Shown here in pieces: positions 1 through 8,682 of a DNA stretch of 64,000 bases; within the stretch, counting starts at the first letter, position 1, and each line of letters opens with the position of its first letter. The stretch is from NCBI GenBank assembly GCA_947623205.1, contig CANQGM010000005.1, forward strand, positions 62,001 to 126,000, given 5' to 3'. The notes beneath the pieces are model-generated. The model saw only the letters and a program-made list of their open reading frames with translations, had not been told where the DNA came from and searched no databases. The DNA comes from an uncultured Clostridia bacterium (GTDB lineage Bacteria; Bacillota; Clostridia; Oscillospirales; Acutalibacteraceae). Made by a program: the position numbers and the translations under genes.

Positions 1-284
1 TAGGCGCAATAATGATTTTGCTTATATTCGCGCTTCTTGTATGGCGCGGAATTACACTTTCGCTGCGTGCAAAGGATAGGTTTGGAAAACTGTTGGGCAT
101 AGGTCTTACCTCGCAAATAGGTATTCAGGTCGTGCTTAACATTCTGGTTATTACCGACTGGCTGCCAAATACGGGTATCAGTTTGCCGTTTTTCAGCTAC
201 GGAGGAAGTTCGCTGATTATGCTGCTTGCACAAATGGGAATAGTGCTTGCAATTTCACGAACGGCAAATATTGAAAGACAGTAA
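1..284 (+). CDS. ftsW: Lipid II polymerase / division protein of the FtsW-RodA-SpoVE family, C-terminal part
   Basis: Only the last 94 or so residues are present; the frame is open to the window edge, so the start lies upstream. The fragment contains the last membrane spans and the family signature NTGISLPFFSYGGSS followed by a final hydrophobic helix, which is the conserved C-terminus of SEDS glycosyltransferases that polymerise lipid II at the membrane. It ends 21 bases before murG, so it belongs to the same dcw operon. Its position before murG is typical of ftsW or spoVE in Clostridia. The fragment alone cannot tell the vegetative FtsW from the sporulation paralogue SpoVE. Confidence 0.9.
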   Translation, partial: GAIMILLIFALLVWRGITLSLRAKDRFGKLLGIGLTSQIGIQVVLNILVITDWLPNTGISLPFFSYGGSSLIMLLAQMGIVLAISRTANIERQ

Positions 285-305
285 AAGCGTTACGGAGGTA
301 CTGCT

Positions 306-1427
306 ATGAAAATATTACTTGCCGGGGGAGGCACTGCGGGTCATATAAATCCTGCGCTTGCAATTGCCGGATTTATTAAAAAGAAACGCCCCGACTCTGA
401 ATTTTTATTTATAGGAAATCGCGGCGGAATGGAACAGCGACTTGTAACGCAGGCAGGATTTGAAATAAAATCAATTTTGATAAGCGGCTTTAAGCGAAGT
501 TTTACACCAAAAAATATGGTGGAAAATGTAAAAACAGTTAAAAGGACATTTACATCTTCACTTGAATCAAAAAAAATCATAGCCGAATTTAAACCCGACA
601 TATGCATAGGTACGGGAGGATACGTTTCGGGACCCGTGATTAGGACTGCGGCAAAAATGGGGATTCCCTGCATAATTCACGAGCAGAACGCGTATCCCGG
701 AATAACAAACAAAATGCTTGCCAAAAGCGCCAAAAAGGTAATGCTTGCAGTACCCGACGCTAAAAAATATTTTGAAAAAAATGTTGATTTTGTCATTACA
801 GGAAATCCGGTAAGAGGAGAAATTTTGACATCGGATAAAGAGCGGTCAAGAGCGGAGCTGGGGCTTGACTCACGCCCTGTTGTTCTTTCGTTCGGCGGAA
901 GCCTGGGGGCAAGAAAAATCAACGAATCGGTTGCAGAACTTGTTGCAAGAAGCGGAAAGGACGGAAAATATCAGCATATTCACGCATACGGCAAATACGG
1001 AGACTGGTTCCCCGGACTTGTAAAAGAGAAAGGCGCCGATATTGAAAAATGCGGCAATCTTGACATTCGTCCATACATTGATAATATGCCTACCTGTATG
1101 GCGGCGGCAGATATTGTTATTTGCCGTGCGGGAGCAATTACCCTCAGTGAACTTCAGGCAATGGGAAAGCCCGCAATACTTATTCCGTCTCCAAATGTTG
1201 CTGAAAACCATCAGTACCACAATGCAATGGCTCTTGTTAATGCGGGCGCGGCAGAAATTATTGAGGAAAAGGACCTTACAGGCGAGGTTTTAATGGAAAA
1301 AACCGACAAAATGCTGCTTGACCCGGCAGAGCTGAAAAAAATCGGAGAGAAATCAAGAAAAATGGCAATTACAGACGCAAACGAAAGGATTTATTCGGTT
1401 ATAAAAAACATTCTCGGACTTGTTTGA
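306..1427 (+). CDS. murG: UDP-GlcNAc:undecaprenyl-PP-MurNAc-pentapeptide GlcNAc transferase
   Basis: MurG adds GlcNAc to lipid I to make lipid II at the inner face of the membrane. The 373-residue protein has the usual length. The N-terminal glycine-rich loop GGGTAGH is at residues 7-13 and the conserved IHEQN segment is at about 124-128. A second glycine-rich loop (SFGGSLGA) opens the C-terminal GT-B domain near residue 196, and the UDP-GlcNAc-binding region with ENHQYHNA is near residue 300. A GGAGG ribosome site precedes the ATG by about 6 bases. It sits between the FtsW-type polymerase and murA in a dcw operon. Nothing is unusual about the product. Confidence 0.97.
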   Translation: MKILLAGGGTAGHINPALAIAGFIKKKRPDSEFLFIGNRGGMEQRLVTQAGFEIKSILISGFKRSFTPKNMVENVKTVKRTFTSSLESKKIIAEFKPDICIGTGGYVSGPVIRTAAKMGIPCIIHEQNAYPGITNKMLAKSAKKVMLAVPDAKKYFEKNVDFVITGNPVRGEILTSDKERSRAELGLDSRPVVLSFGGSLGARKINESVAELVARSGKDGKYQHIHAYGKYGDWFPGLVKEKGADIEKCGNLDIRPYIDNMPTCMAAADIVICRAGAITLSELQAMGKPAILIPSPNVAENHQYHNAMALVNAGAAEIIEEKDLTGEVLMEKTDKMLLDPAELKKIGEKSRKMAITDANERIYSVIKNILGLV

Positions 1428-1490
1428 AAAGTAACAAAACAGACCCTTTTTCATAGAATGTATAGGTATTCTTTTTAAGAGGGTGTTACG

Positions 1491-2744
1491 GTGTCAAGAC
1501 TGCTTGTTACGGGACGGGAAAAGCTGAACGGAGAAACATATGTTCAGGGAGCAAAAAACAGTACTTTGCCGATTCTTGCTGCAACAATACTTACAAAAGG
1601 CGAAAACGTAATTTACAATTGTCCCGAACTTTCCGACGTTGAAGCATCGTCACGGATATTGCGCTATTTGGGATGTGACGTTAAACGGTATCATCACACA
1701 TTGCTTGTAAAATGTGACACCGTAAACAGGTCGGATATTCCCGATGAGCTTATGCGCAAAACACGCAGTTCAATTGTATTTTTAGGAGCGGTTCTTGCAA
1801 GAACGGGAAGAGCAAAGCTTTCATTTCCCGGCGGATGTGAAATAGGTCCAAGACCAATTGATCTGCATCTTAAATCCTTGCGCGAAATGGGTGTGGAAAT
1901 AAAAGAAAAACACGGTTATTTGGACTGCAGGGCGCCGAGAGGACTTGTGGGTGCAAAAATTGCATTGTCGTTTCCAAGCGTGGGAGCAACAGAAGACATT
2001 ATAATAGCCGCTTGTCTTGCAAGAGGAACAACAACCATTACAAATGCGGCGCGTGAACCGGAGATATGCGACCTTGCAGACTATCTTAACCACTGCGGAG
2101 CAAAGATTTACGGGGCCGGCGAGGGAGTTGTTGTAATAGACGGCGTCACATCGCTTAACGGTGTTCAGCATACAATAATTCCGGACAGAATCGTTGCCGC
2201 AACTCTTATGGCATGCGCAGCGGTAACAGGGTCAAAAATTACGCTTAAAGGTATTATTCAAAGTCACCTTGCGTCGGTAATTCCGATTTTTGAAGACGCA
2301 GGCTGTAAAATAAGATGCAGCAGCGGAAATCTTGAGATCACATCTCCGCAAAAACTGAGTTCAATGCGAATAGTGCGCACAATGCCTTATCCGGGATTTC
2401 CAACGGATGCTCAGGCACCGTTGCTTGCTGCGGCTTGTGTGGCAGACGGAACGTCTGTTTTTGTTGAGAATATATTTGAAAACAGATACGGTCATATCAG
2501 CGAGCTTGTCAGAATGGGCGCAAACATTAAGGTTGAAGGCAAGGTTGCGTTAGTAGATGGAGTTGATTCCCTGTACGGAGCAACTGTTGAAGCCTCTGAT
2601 TTAAGAGGTGCGGCGGCGCTTGTTGTTGCAGGTCTTTGTGCGGACGGCACAACAGACATAGGAGGAGTAAAGTACCTTGAAAGAGGTTACGAAAGCCTTG
2701 AGGTGACGTTAAGCTCACTGGGAGCAAACGTAAAGAAAATTTAA
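1491..2744 (+). CDS. murA: UDP-N-acetylglucosamine 1-carboxyvinyltransferase
   Basis: MurA catalyses the first committed step of peptidoglycan synthesis, transferring enolpyruvate from PEP to UDP-GlcNAc in the cytoplasm. The 417-residue protein has the catalytic cysteine at residue 116 in the loop PGGCEIGPRPID, which is the fosfomycin target, and the K22-N23 pair near the N-terminus. The start is a GTG preceded by AGAGGG with normal spacing. Firmicutes often carry two murA copies; the location between murG and divIB is the clostridial dcw arrangement. The family includes EPSP synthase, but the loop sequence identifies MurA. The Cys rather than Asp predicts fosfomycin sensitivity at the enzyme level. 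Confidence 0.97.
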   Translation: MSRLLVTGREKLNGETYVQGAKNSTLPILAATILTKGENVIYNCPELSDVEASSRILRYLGCDVKRYHHTLLVKCDTVNRSDIPDELMRKTRSSIVFLGAVLARTGRAKLSFPGGCEIGPRPIDLHLKSLREMGVEIKEKHGYLDCRAPRGLVGAKIALSFPSVGATEDIIIAACLARGTTTITNAAREPEICDLADYLNHCGAKIYGAGEGVVVIDGVTSLNGVQHTIIPDRIVAATLMACAAVTGSKITLKGIIQSHLASVIPIFEDAGCKIRCSSGNLEITSPQKLSSMRIVRTMPYPGFPTDAQAPLLAAACVADGTSVFVENIFENRYGHISELVRMGANIKVEGKVALVDGVDSLYGATVEASDLRGAAALVVAGLCADGTTDIGGVKYLERGYESLEVTLSSLGANVKKI

Positions 2745-2793
2745 GTAATACAAGTTAAAAATAAAGGACGTAAAAGAAAGGAGGATTTGCAAA

Positions 2794-3942
2794 ATGGACA
2801 ACGGCAAAAGACCGCTTTCAAGAGAAGAAAAGTTCCGACGTGAAAGCGAACAAAGAATAAAAAATCTTAAGCCAAAGGATTATAAAGACGGTTATTATAT
2901 TGATGAATACGGAGAGCGTCTGAAACAGGAACGCAGAGCGAAAGAAATTCATAAGCAGGAAACAGAAGTTATTCATCGTCATAAAAAACCGCTTACTCAA
3001 AAACAGTTTAAACTACGCAGAAGACTGTTTTACAGTTTAATTTTTGTTATTGTTCTTATAATTGGCGCGGTTTTAAGTCTTACCGTTCTTTTTAAAACGG
3101 AAAAGATCGTTGTTGAGGGAGGAAAGTACTATTATGAAGACCAGATAATAGCATTCAGCGGAGTTGAACTTCAGCAAAACATTTTTACTTCAGCATTATT
3201 CAGCACTCCCGAAAAAATCACGGAAAATCTTTCTTATATTGAAAGTGTAAAAATATCGTTTACAATTCCCGACACTATTACAATAAAAGTTACCGATGCC
3301 GTTCCGTCCTATGTGATTAAAAGCGGTAAAAGCTACCTGCTTATAAGCGCAAAGGGAAGAATACTTGAAAATATTGCAGATAATAAGGACAAGCTTCCCG
3401 AGTTGAAATGCGATAATCTTACAAGCACAAAAACCGGTGATTATTTGTCTTTCAGCGACGAAAATATACCCGATATTCTCAGTGAAATTTCAAACAGCCT
3501 TAATAAAAACAAGGTAAACGAAATTAAGGGGATAGATATTACCAATACAGCCAATGTTAAGTTGGATTATGACGGCAGAATACAAATAAATTTGGGAATG
3601 CCTGAGGATATTGACTATAAAATAAGAACGGCAATTATAATAATAAATGAAAAATTAGACCCTAATAAAGCGGAGACAATTTCAGGAACACTTGACGTTT
3701 CAGCGTGCAATACAACGAAAACATCGCGCTACAAACCTGCCGAAACCGCTGCGCCCGCGACCACGGTACAGCCGACGACAGCAGCAGATAGTTATTATGG
3801 CGCCGACAGCGGCGATTACAGCTGGGATGACAGTACGGATTACGATGTATATAATGACGACATATACAGCGATGATGCATATTCGGACTATGCCGACGAC
3901 GGTGTAGTTGATGATGGTGAAAATACATATGTTGAAGAATAG
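2794..3942 (+). CDS. divIB: Cell division protein DivIB/FtsQ with an acidic Tyr/Asp-rich tail
   Basis: This is a bitopic divisome protein. A charged cytoplasmic region (residues 1-78) is followed by one membrane helix (about 79-100), then a POTRA domain starting at FKTEKIVVEGG and a beta domain to about residue 305. The remaining 75 residues are a Thr/Pro/Ala linker and a strongly acidic tail made almost only of Asp, Tyr, Ser, Ala and Gly, facing outside. It follows murA and has a strong AGGAGG site. Function rests on topology and position, as FtsQ/DivIB proteins diverge strongly in sequence. No ftsA lies between this gene and ftsZ. The tail is longer and more acidic than I would expect for the family. 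Confidence 0.85.
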   Translation: MDNGKRPLSREEKFRRESEQRIKNLKPKDYKDGYYIDEYGERLKQERRAKEIHKQETEVIHRHKKPLTQKQFKLRRRLFYSLIFVIVLIIGAVLSLTVLFKTEKIVVEGGKYYYEDQIIAFSGVELQQNIFTSALFSTPEKITENLSYIESVKISFTIPDTITIKVTDAVPSYVIKSGKSYLLISAKGRILENIADNKDKLPELKCDNLTSTKTGDYLSFSDENIPDILSEISNSLNKNKVNEIKGIDITNTANVKLDYDGRIQINLGMPEDIDYKIRTAIIIINEKLDPNKAETISGTLDVSACNTTKTSRYKPAETAAPATTVQPTTAADSYYGADSGDYSWDDSTDYDVYNDDIYSDDAYSDYADDGVVDDGENTYVEE

Positions 3943-4111
3943 TTTTTTGTTTGGTGTTAATGAAAAAATAAATTAAAATTGCAGAAAAAAGACGTAAACC
4001 CATTGAACTTTTTATAAAAGTATGATAACATATACATTATAATGGTGTACTCTAAGATTTTATGACTTTTTTTAATAGACAATTTGATACATATATAAGG
4101 AGGACGTAAAA

Positions 4112-5209
4112 ATGGCTTTTGAAATGGAATTGGAAAATGAGTATATGCCTAAAATCAAAGTAATAGGCGTAGGCGGCGGCGGCGGAAACGCAGTAAACCG
4201 CATGGTAGCTATGGAGGTAAAAAATGTTGAATTCATTGCAATAAACACTGATGAGCACGTTTTAAGACTTTCCAAAGCATCTCAAAAAATTCAGATCGGC
4301 GAAAAGCTTACAAGGGGTAAGGGCGCAGGTTCAATGCCGGCAATCGGTCAAAGTGCTGCAGAAGAAAGCAAAGATGAAATTGCAGGCATACTTAAAGATG
4401 CCGATATGGTATTTGTTACGGCCGGAATGGGCGGCGGTACAGGTACGGGCGCTGCACCTATCGTTGCAAAAATTGCAAAAGATATGGGTATTCTTACAGT
4501 TGGAGTTGTTACAAAGCCGTTTGCTTTTGAGGGCAAAAGAAGAATGACTCAGGCTGAACAGGGTATTGCAGAGTTATCTGCTTGTGTTGACTCGCTCATT
4601 ATCGTTCCCAACGAAAGGCTGAAATACGTTTCCGAACAAAGCATTACTCTCCAGAATGCATTTGCAATTGCAGATGATGTTTTAAGACAGGGTGTTCAGA
4701 GTATTTCTGACCTTATCTTACTTCCCGGTCTTGTAAATCTTGACTTTGCCGATGTTACTTCTGTAATGAAGGATGCAGGTTATGCTCATATGGGTATGGG
4801 CGTCGCAACAGGCAAGGATAAGGCAACCGAAGCTGCGGACATGGCTATTTCAAGTCCTCTGCTTGAAACCTCCATTGACGGAGCAAAGGGTCTTATTATA
4901 AATATTACAGCTTCCGCTGATGTTAGCCTTGACGATATCGACGCTGCTTCTACAATGATTAAAGACAAGGTGTCTGAGGATGCAAATATCATTTGGGGCG
5001 CTGTTATTGATGATAAAATGGAAGACGCCATCAGCGTGACCGTAATTGCAACCGGATTTAATGCTGACGGACAGGTTGCGAAGAAAAAGCTTGAGAATGA
5101 ATCGGTATTTACCGATAAGCGTGAAGACGAAAAATCAAAGTCAACAAAGGATAAGACCGATGACGAAGACGATACGTTCTATGACATTATGTCAATATTC
5201 AATAAGTAA
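4112..5209 (+). CDS. ftsZ: Cell division GTPase FtsZ
   Basis: FtsZ is the tubulin homologue that forms the cytokinetic ring. The 365-residue protein has the N-terminal nucleotide-binding glycine loop (VGGGGGNAV, about 20-28), the tubulin signature GMGGGTGTG at 105-113, and the T7-loop region NLDFADV near residue 211 that activates the GTPase of the next subunit. An acidic, lysine-rich linker follows residue 320. The last residues ([10 protein letters not shown]) form the short conserved peptide that binds partners such as SepF or EzrA-like tethers. A TTGAAC and TAACAT pair at 4003-4031 is a possible sigma-A promoter, giving ftsZ its own transcription as well as read-through from divIB. Confidence 0.98.
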   Translation: MAFEMELENEYMPKIKVIGVGGGGGNAVNRMVAMEVKNVEFIAINTDEHVLRLSKASQKIQIGEKLTRGKGAGSMPAIGQSAAEESKDEIAGILKDADMVFVTAGMGGGTGTGAAPIVAKIAKDMGILTVGVVTKPFAFEGKRRMTQAEQGIAELSACVDSLIIVPNERLKYVSEQSITLQNAFAIADDVLRQGVQSISDLILLPGLVNLDFADVTSVMKDAGYAHMGMGVATGKDKATEAADMAISSPLLETSIDGAKGLIINITASADVSLDDIDAASTMIKDKVSEDANIIWGAVIDDKMEDAISVTVIATGFNADGQVAKKKLENESVFTDKREDEKSKSTKDKTDDEDDTFYDIMSIFNK

Positions 5210-5301
5210 TTTTAATGTCTGAACTTTTTTATTTGCAGGATACATTCCGATTCTGATATAAAGCATATTTTTAAATTTAATACTCCGATTTAAAAATAAA
5301 T

Positions 5302-5346
5302 CCCGATGATGAGCTGACAAAAGCACTCATCATCGGGTGATTTTTT
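5302..5346. terminator. Bidirectional intrinsic terminator between ftsZ and spoVT
   Basis: A perfect 12 bp inverted repeat, CCCGATGATGAG with CTCATCATCGGG, has an 11-base loop and a T run on the right. It lies between convergent genes and can end both transcripts; the right part overlaps the end of spoVT. Confidence 0.85.
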
Positions 5347-5887
5347 ACTCTTCCATTTGTTTGCCGAGGAAAGCGGCTGCTGACTGCGCAAGTTTGATTT
5401 CTGCATTTGTCGGAACCTTCAGGTTTTCGCCTGTCAGCATAACAACAGCTCCCGTAACATCGCCTGATGCAATTATAGGATAAATTACAGAAGCATAATG
5501 CTCTATACCCTCAATAGGCTGAACGTCATTTACAGTTTGCTGAGTTGCCGCATAGCTTTTGCGGTTTTCCATATAGTTTTCCAAAACGGTCGTTACTCTG
5601 CGCTCTAAAAATTCGCGTTTTGAAACTCCCGCAGCAGCTATAACATGGTCTTTGTCACAAATAATTGTAGGCATTGAACTTATACGCGCGAGTACATCCG
5701 CATATTGGCTTGCAAACACAGACAACTCGCCGACAGGAGAGTATTTTTTAAAAATTACTTCTCCGTCCGTAGCTGTATAAATCTCCAGCGGGTCGCCCTC
5801 ACGAATACGCAGAGTGCGACGAATTTCCTTTGGAATGACGACCCTTCCCAAGTCGTCTATTCTTCTAACAATACCTGTTGCCTTCAT
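5345..5887 (-). CDS. spoVT: Stage V sporulation protein T (AbrB-type forespore regulator)
   Basis: SpoVT is a DNA-binding regulator that tunes late forespore (sigma-G) gene expression. Residues 1-50 form the swapped-hairpin AbrB domain, with the family motif GRVVIPKEIRRTLRI. Residues 55-178 form a GAF-like domain ending in a LAQSAAAFLGKQMEE helix. The length of 180 is usual. Convergent with ftsZ. The start is the ATG preceded by an AGGGAG site on the minus strand. Together with the spoIIA operon at 37.6-39.0 kb, it indicates that the organism belongs to a sporulating lineage. Confidence 0.95.
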   Translation of the reverse strand: MKATGIVRRIDDLGRVVIPKEIRRTLRIREGDPLEIYTATDGEVIFKKYSPVGELSVFASQYADVLARISSMPTIICDKDHVIAAAGVSKREFLERRVTTVLENYMENRKSYAATQQTVNDVQPIEGIEHYASVIYPIIASGDVTGAVVMLTGENLKVPTNAEIKLAQSAAAFLGKQMEE

Positions 5888-6115
5888 ATCTAAAAATCTC
5901 CCTTAATTTTAAAAATTTAGCAAAATAATTGCTTTAGTAGTGTTTGAATTACAAAAATATTTATTCTATAAACAGACCGCAAATTTAATGTTAAGCAGTC
6001 GGTATTTTTTGGAAATATACATAAATTTTGAGAACACATTATTTGAGATAATTTTATTAATAATAAAAAGAAAAAATTAAAAATCAATAATTCGACACTT
6101 TATTTAATTTTTGTA
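5888..6115. other. AT-rich intergenic region between spoVT and the metK promoter
   Basis: This stretch of about 230 bases holds the divergent regulatory regions of spoVT (minus) and metK (plus). It is very AT-rich, and I see no open frame, repeat or RNA fold that I can support. Confidence 0.5.
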
Positions 6116-6144
6116 TTGTATTTTTTAAAAACATATTATATAAT
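6116..6144 (+). promoter_or_regulatory. Sigma-A-type promoter of metK
   Basis: TTGTAT, 17 bases, TATAAT. Transcription would begin about 6151, some 45 bases before the SAM-I aptamer. Confidence 0.65.
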
Positions 6145-6194
6145 GTTTACTGTCGTAACGGAAACACAGAGTTAATAATATATAAATTTAATAT

Positions 6195-6330
6195 TTATCT
6201 TATCAAGAGTGACTGAGGGGACAGGCCCTGTGACGTCCGGCAACCTGCTATTGCAAGGTGCCAATTCCTGCGGTATTGCCGAAAGATGAGTAATTAAAGC
6301 ACCTTTCGGCTGAAAGGTGCTTATTTTTTG
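6195..6330 (+). promoter_or_regulatory. SAM-I (S-box) riboswitch with terminator, upstream of metK
   Basis: The leader contains all the landmark segments of the S-box aptamer in order: P1 left arm CTTATC, CAAGAG, GAGGGGACAGGCCC, CCGGCAACC, AAGGTGCCAATTCCTGC, then GAAAGATGAG closing P1. An intrinsic terminator follows directly, formed by AAGCACCTTTC and GAAAGGTGCTT (about 6297-6322) and a TATTTTTTG tail that ends just before the metK ribosome site. The expected behaviour, known for this class, is that bound S-adenosylmethionine favours the terminator, so metK is shut off when its product is plentiful. Confidence 0.96.
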
Positions 6331-6342
6331 AAAGGAGTTTTT

Positions 6343-7527
6343 ATGATGGCAAAACATTTATTTACATCCGAATCAGTAACCGAGGGACATCCCGATAAGG
6401 TATGCGACCAGATTTCGGATGCTGTGCTTGACAGTATTCTTGAACAGGATAAAAACGCCCACGTTGCCTGCGAGGTAACTGCGACTACCGGAGTTGTTCA
6501 CGTTATGGGCGAAATTTCAACAACATGCTATGTAGATATTGCCGGAATTGCCAGAAAGGTAATCAACGAAATAGGTTATAATGACCCGAAATGCGGCTTT
6601 GACGGAAACACCTGCGCCGTGCTTACTTCAATTGACGCTCAGTCGCCCGACATTGCAATGGGTGTAAACCAAAGCTACGAGCTTAAAGACGGAGAAAACG
6701 ATATTAATAATCAGATCGGTGCAGGCGACCAGGGAATGATGTTCGGCTATGCCTGTAATGAAACTCCCGAGCTTATGCCTATGCCCATATCACTCGCTCA
6801 CAAGCTTGCAAAGCAGCTTGCAAAGGTAAGAAAAGACGGCACGTTAAGTTATCTTCGTCCCGACGGCAAAACTCAGGTTACGGTTGAGTATGACGGCGAT
6901 AAAGCCGTAAGGGTCGACACGGTCGTTGTTTCCACTCAGCACGATGAAGATGTCTCGCTCGGGCAAATCAGAAAAGATTTAATAAAATATGTTATAAAAC
7001 CGGTTATTCCCGAAAATTTATATAATGAAAGCATAAAAATTTTTATTAATCCTACCGGCAGATTTGTTATCGGCGGCCCAGTAGGAGATTCGGGTCTTAC
7101 AGGCAGAAAAATTATTGTAGACACCTACGGCGGATTCTCACGTCACGGCGGCGGCGCTTTCAGCGGGAAAGACCCCACAAAGGTTGACCGCAGCGCCGCA
7201 TATTACAGCCGTTACATCGCAAAAAATATTGTTGCGGCAGGTCTTGCCAAAAGATGTGAAATTCAGCTTGCGTATGCAATAGGCGTGGCAAAACCCGTAT
7301 CAATTATGGTTGATACATTCGGAACGTCACAATATACAAACGAACAGCTTTCAAAGGCTGTTGAAAAGGTTTTTGACTGTCGCCCCAACTCCATTATTGA
7401 ACAGCTTAAGCTCAGAGAAACAAAACATCTTCCGCTTGCTGCTTACGGTCATATGGGCAGAGAAGAACTCGGCGTGCAATGGGAAAAAACCGACAAAACC
7501 GAAGACCTCAGAAACGCACTTGAATAA
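6343..7527 (+). CDS. metK: S-adenosylmethionine synthetase
   Basis: MetK makes S-adenosylmethionine from methionine and ATP. The protein of about 394 residues has the N-terminal [19 protein letters not shown] block, the [11 protein letters not shown] signature near residue 125, and the phosphate-binding [16 protein letters not shown] block near residue 270. The start is one of two adjacent ATGs (6343 or 6346) after an AAAGGAG site; an upstream TTG inside the terminator is not credible. The gene is alone behind a SAM-I riboswitch, so product feedback is expected. Full length, nothing unusual. Confidence 0.98.
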   Translation: MMAKHLFTSESVTEGHPDKVCDQISDAVLDSILEQDKNAHVACEVTATTGVVHVMGEISTTCYVDIAGIARKVINEIGYNDPKCGFDGNTCAVLTSIDAQSPDIAMGVNQSYELKDGENDINNQIGAGDQGMMFGYACNETPELMPMPISLAHKLAKQLAKVRKDGTLSYLRPDGKTQVTVEYDGDKAVRVDTVVVSTQHDEDVSLGQIRKDLIKYVIKPVIPENLYNESIKIFINPTGRFVIGGPVGDSGLTGRKIIVDTYGGFSRHGGGAFSGKDPTKVDRSAAYYSRYIAKNIVAAGLAKRCEIQLAYAIGVAKPVSIMVDTFGTSQYTNEQLSKAVEKVFDCRPNSIIEQLKLRETKHLPLAAYGHMGREELGVQWEKTDKTEDLRNALE

Positions 7528-7541
7528 TTAATAAAATTTGC

Positions 7542-7594
7542 GGGCTGTCCCAAACGTAACGGTCGTTGACCGTACCGTTTTGAGACAGCCCTTT
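7542..7594. terminator. Terminator between metK and mazF
   Basis: A long hairpin, with GGGCTGTC at 7542-7549 pairing with GACAGCCC at 7584-7591 and inner pairing of the AAACG/CGTTT type, is followed by a short T run. It separates convergent genes. Confidence 0.75.
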
Positions 7595-7638
7595 GTTGCA
7601 TATCTAATTTTGTACAATATTGGTTATGTAGTACAAAA

Positions 7639-7986
7639 TCAGGCATTTAGTCCAAATGAAATTGAAATTGCATTGTTAATTTCATTCATTGAGTTTTCAT
7701 CAACCGTGCCCATTTTTTCTTTAAGGCGCTTTTTATCTATCGTTCGCACCTGCTCAAGCAGAACCACACTGTCTTTTGCAAGTCCTGAAGAATCCGCATG
7801 AAGAGGTATGTGAGTCGGCAAATTTGCCTTTGACTGCTGGCTTGTAATTGCCGCCGCTATCACCGTTGGACTGAATTTGTTGCCTACATCATTCTGAACT
7901 ATCAAAACCGGTCGGACACCGCCTTGTTCCGAGCCGACGACCGGACTTAAATCGGCATAATATATATCGCCGCGTTTTATACTCAA
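7639..7986 (-). CDS. mazF: MazF/PemK-family mRNA endoribonuclease toxin (NdoA/EndoA type)
   Basis: The product of about 115 residues matches the Bacillus NdoA type of Maz[31 protein letters not shown] at the N-terminus, then [15 protein letters not shown] and [15 protein letters not shown]. The conserved arginine (GVRPV) and the Thr/Ser of the TS segment of the catalytic region are present. The likely start is a TTG at 7986, with GGAG 10 bases upstream; a GTG at 7995 would be almost on top of that site. Known family members cut single-stranded RNA at short motifs such as UACAU. No antitoxin gene (ndoAI/mazE) lies beside it, and the upstream gene is a lipoprotein gene. Confidence 0.93.
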   Translation of the reverse strand: MSIKRGDIYYADLSPVVGSEQGGVRPVLIVQNDVGNKFSPTVIAAAITSQQSKANLPTHIPLHADSSGLAKDSVVLLEQVRTIDKKRLKEKMGTVDENSMNEINNAISISFGLNA

Positions 7987-8093
7987 GGCTTTCACGCTCC
8001 AAATAATTATTTTACTGATATTTTTGCCTTTCTTAAAGCTTTTATACAGCTATTACATAATATTTTTGGGCGCAAAATTTGTGAATATACAGG

Positions 8094-8624
8094 TTAGGTT
8101 TGATTTGATTTTACATTTGAAAATGTAATGCAAAAATCAGCGTCGCCGATTTCTGCCTTTGTCAAATTTCCGTTGTTGTCGGTGCTTAAAATGCAATTTC
8201 CGAATGGAGTTTTAAGCGTGAATGTACAGCCGTTTTCTCCCTGAGACGACAGGCTGTGTTTACCTTCTCCTATGCCCTTTAAAACCGAGTGAAGTACGTT
8301 CGGAAAACTTCCGCTCGGAATAAATGCTTCGTCTGCACTGCATTCCAAATTTTCACTTGAAATAAAAATTTCGGAATTTTTGTAATTCACGCTCATTCCT
8401 TTTAAAGTATCTGGATAAGTTATATTTATGTTTGCCATTCCCTGTCTGTTTGCACTTAAAGTTCCTTTGACTGTCATATCCTTATATGACGCAGAAAATT
8501 CGGCCGAAAAGTCAGTGTTAAGTGTTTTGGTTTCATTATTTTCATATGTACTTTGGCAACCGCACAGCGCAATAATAGGCAAAAAAATAAAGACACATAA
8601 TGTTTTAAAAAACTTCTCTGCCAT
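8094..8624 (-). CDS. LolA/YdcC-like lipoprotein
   Basis: The 176-residue product has a hydrophobic signal and a lipobox (IALCGC, Cys near residue 23), so it should be lipidated and held on the outer face of the membrane. The body is beta-rich (repeated phrases such as FSAEFSASYKDMTVKGTLSA), resembling the half-barrel of LolA-fold proteins and the Bacillus YdcC lipoprotein. The start at 8624 has a clear AGGAGG site 6 bases upstream; an ATG 24 bases earlier lacks one. It lies between nnrD and mazF, the same order as around acpS-ydcC-alr-ndoAI-ndoA in Bacillus, which supports the YdcC assignment. Ligand unknown. Confidence 0.7.
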   Translation of the reverse strand: MAEKFFKTLCVFIFLPIIALCGCQSTYENNETKTLNTDFSAEFSASYKDMTVKGTLSANRQGMANINITYPDTLKGMSVNYKNSEIFISSENLECSADEAFIPSGSFPNVLHSVLKGIGEGKHSLSSQGENGCTFTLKTPFGNCILSTDNNGNLTKAEIGDADFCITFSNVKSNQT

Positions 8625-8682
8625 AAGGCACCTCCTGTTTTTATACATTATATGTCTTTTGTGTTTTCATAATTCCGGCAAA

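Noticed and set aside
870..1220. Open frame of 116 codons on the minus strand inside murG
   Set aside because: It is antisense to a full murG, has no ribosome site, and its product is not protein-like.
2527..2727. Leu/Gln/Pro-rich minus-strand frame inside murA
   Set aside because: Low-complexity product caused by the codon bias of murA; no start signal.
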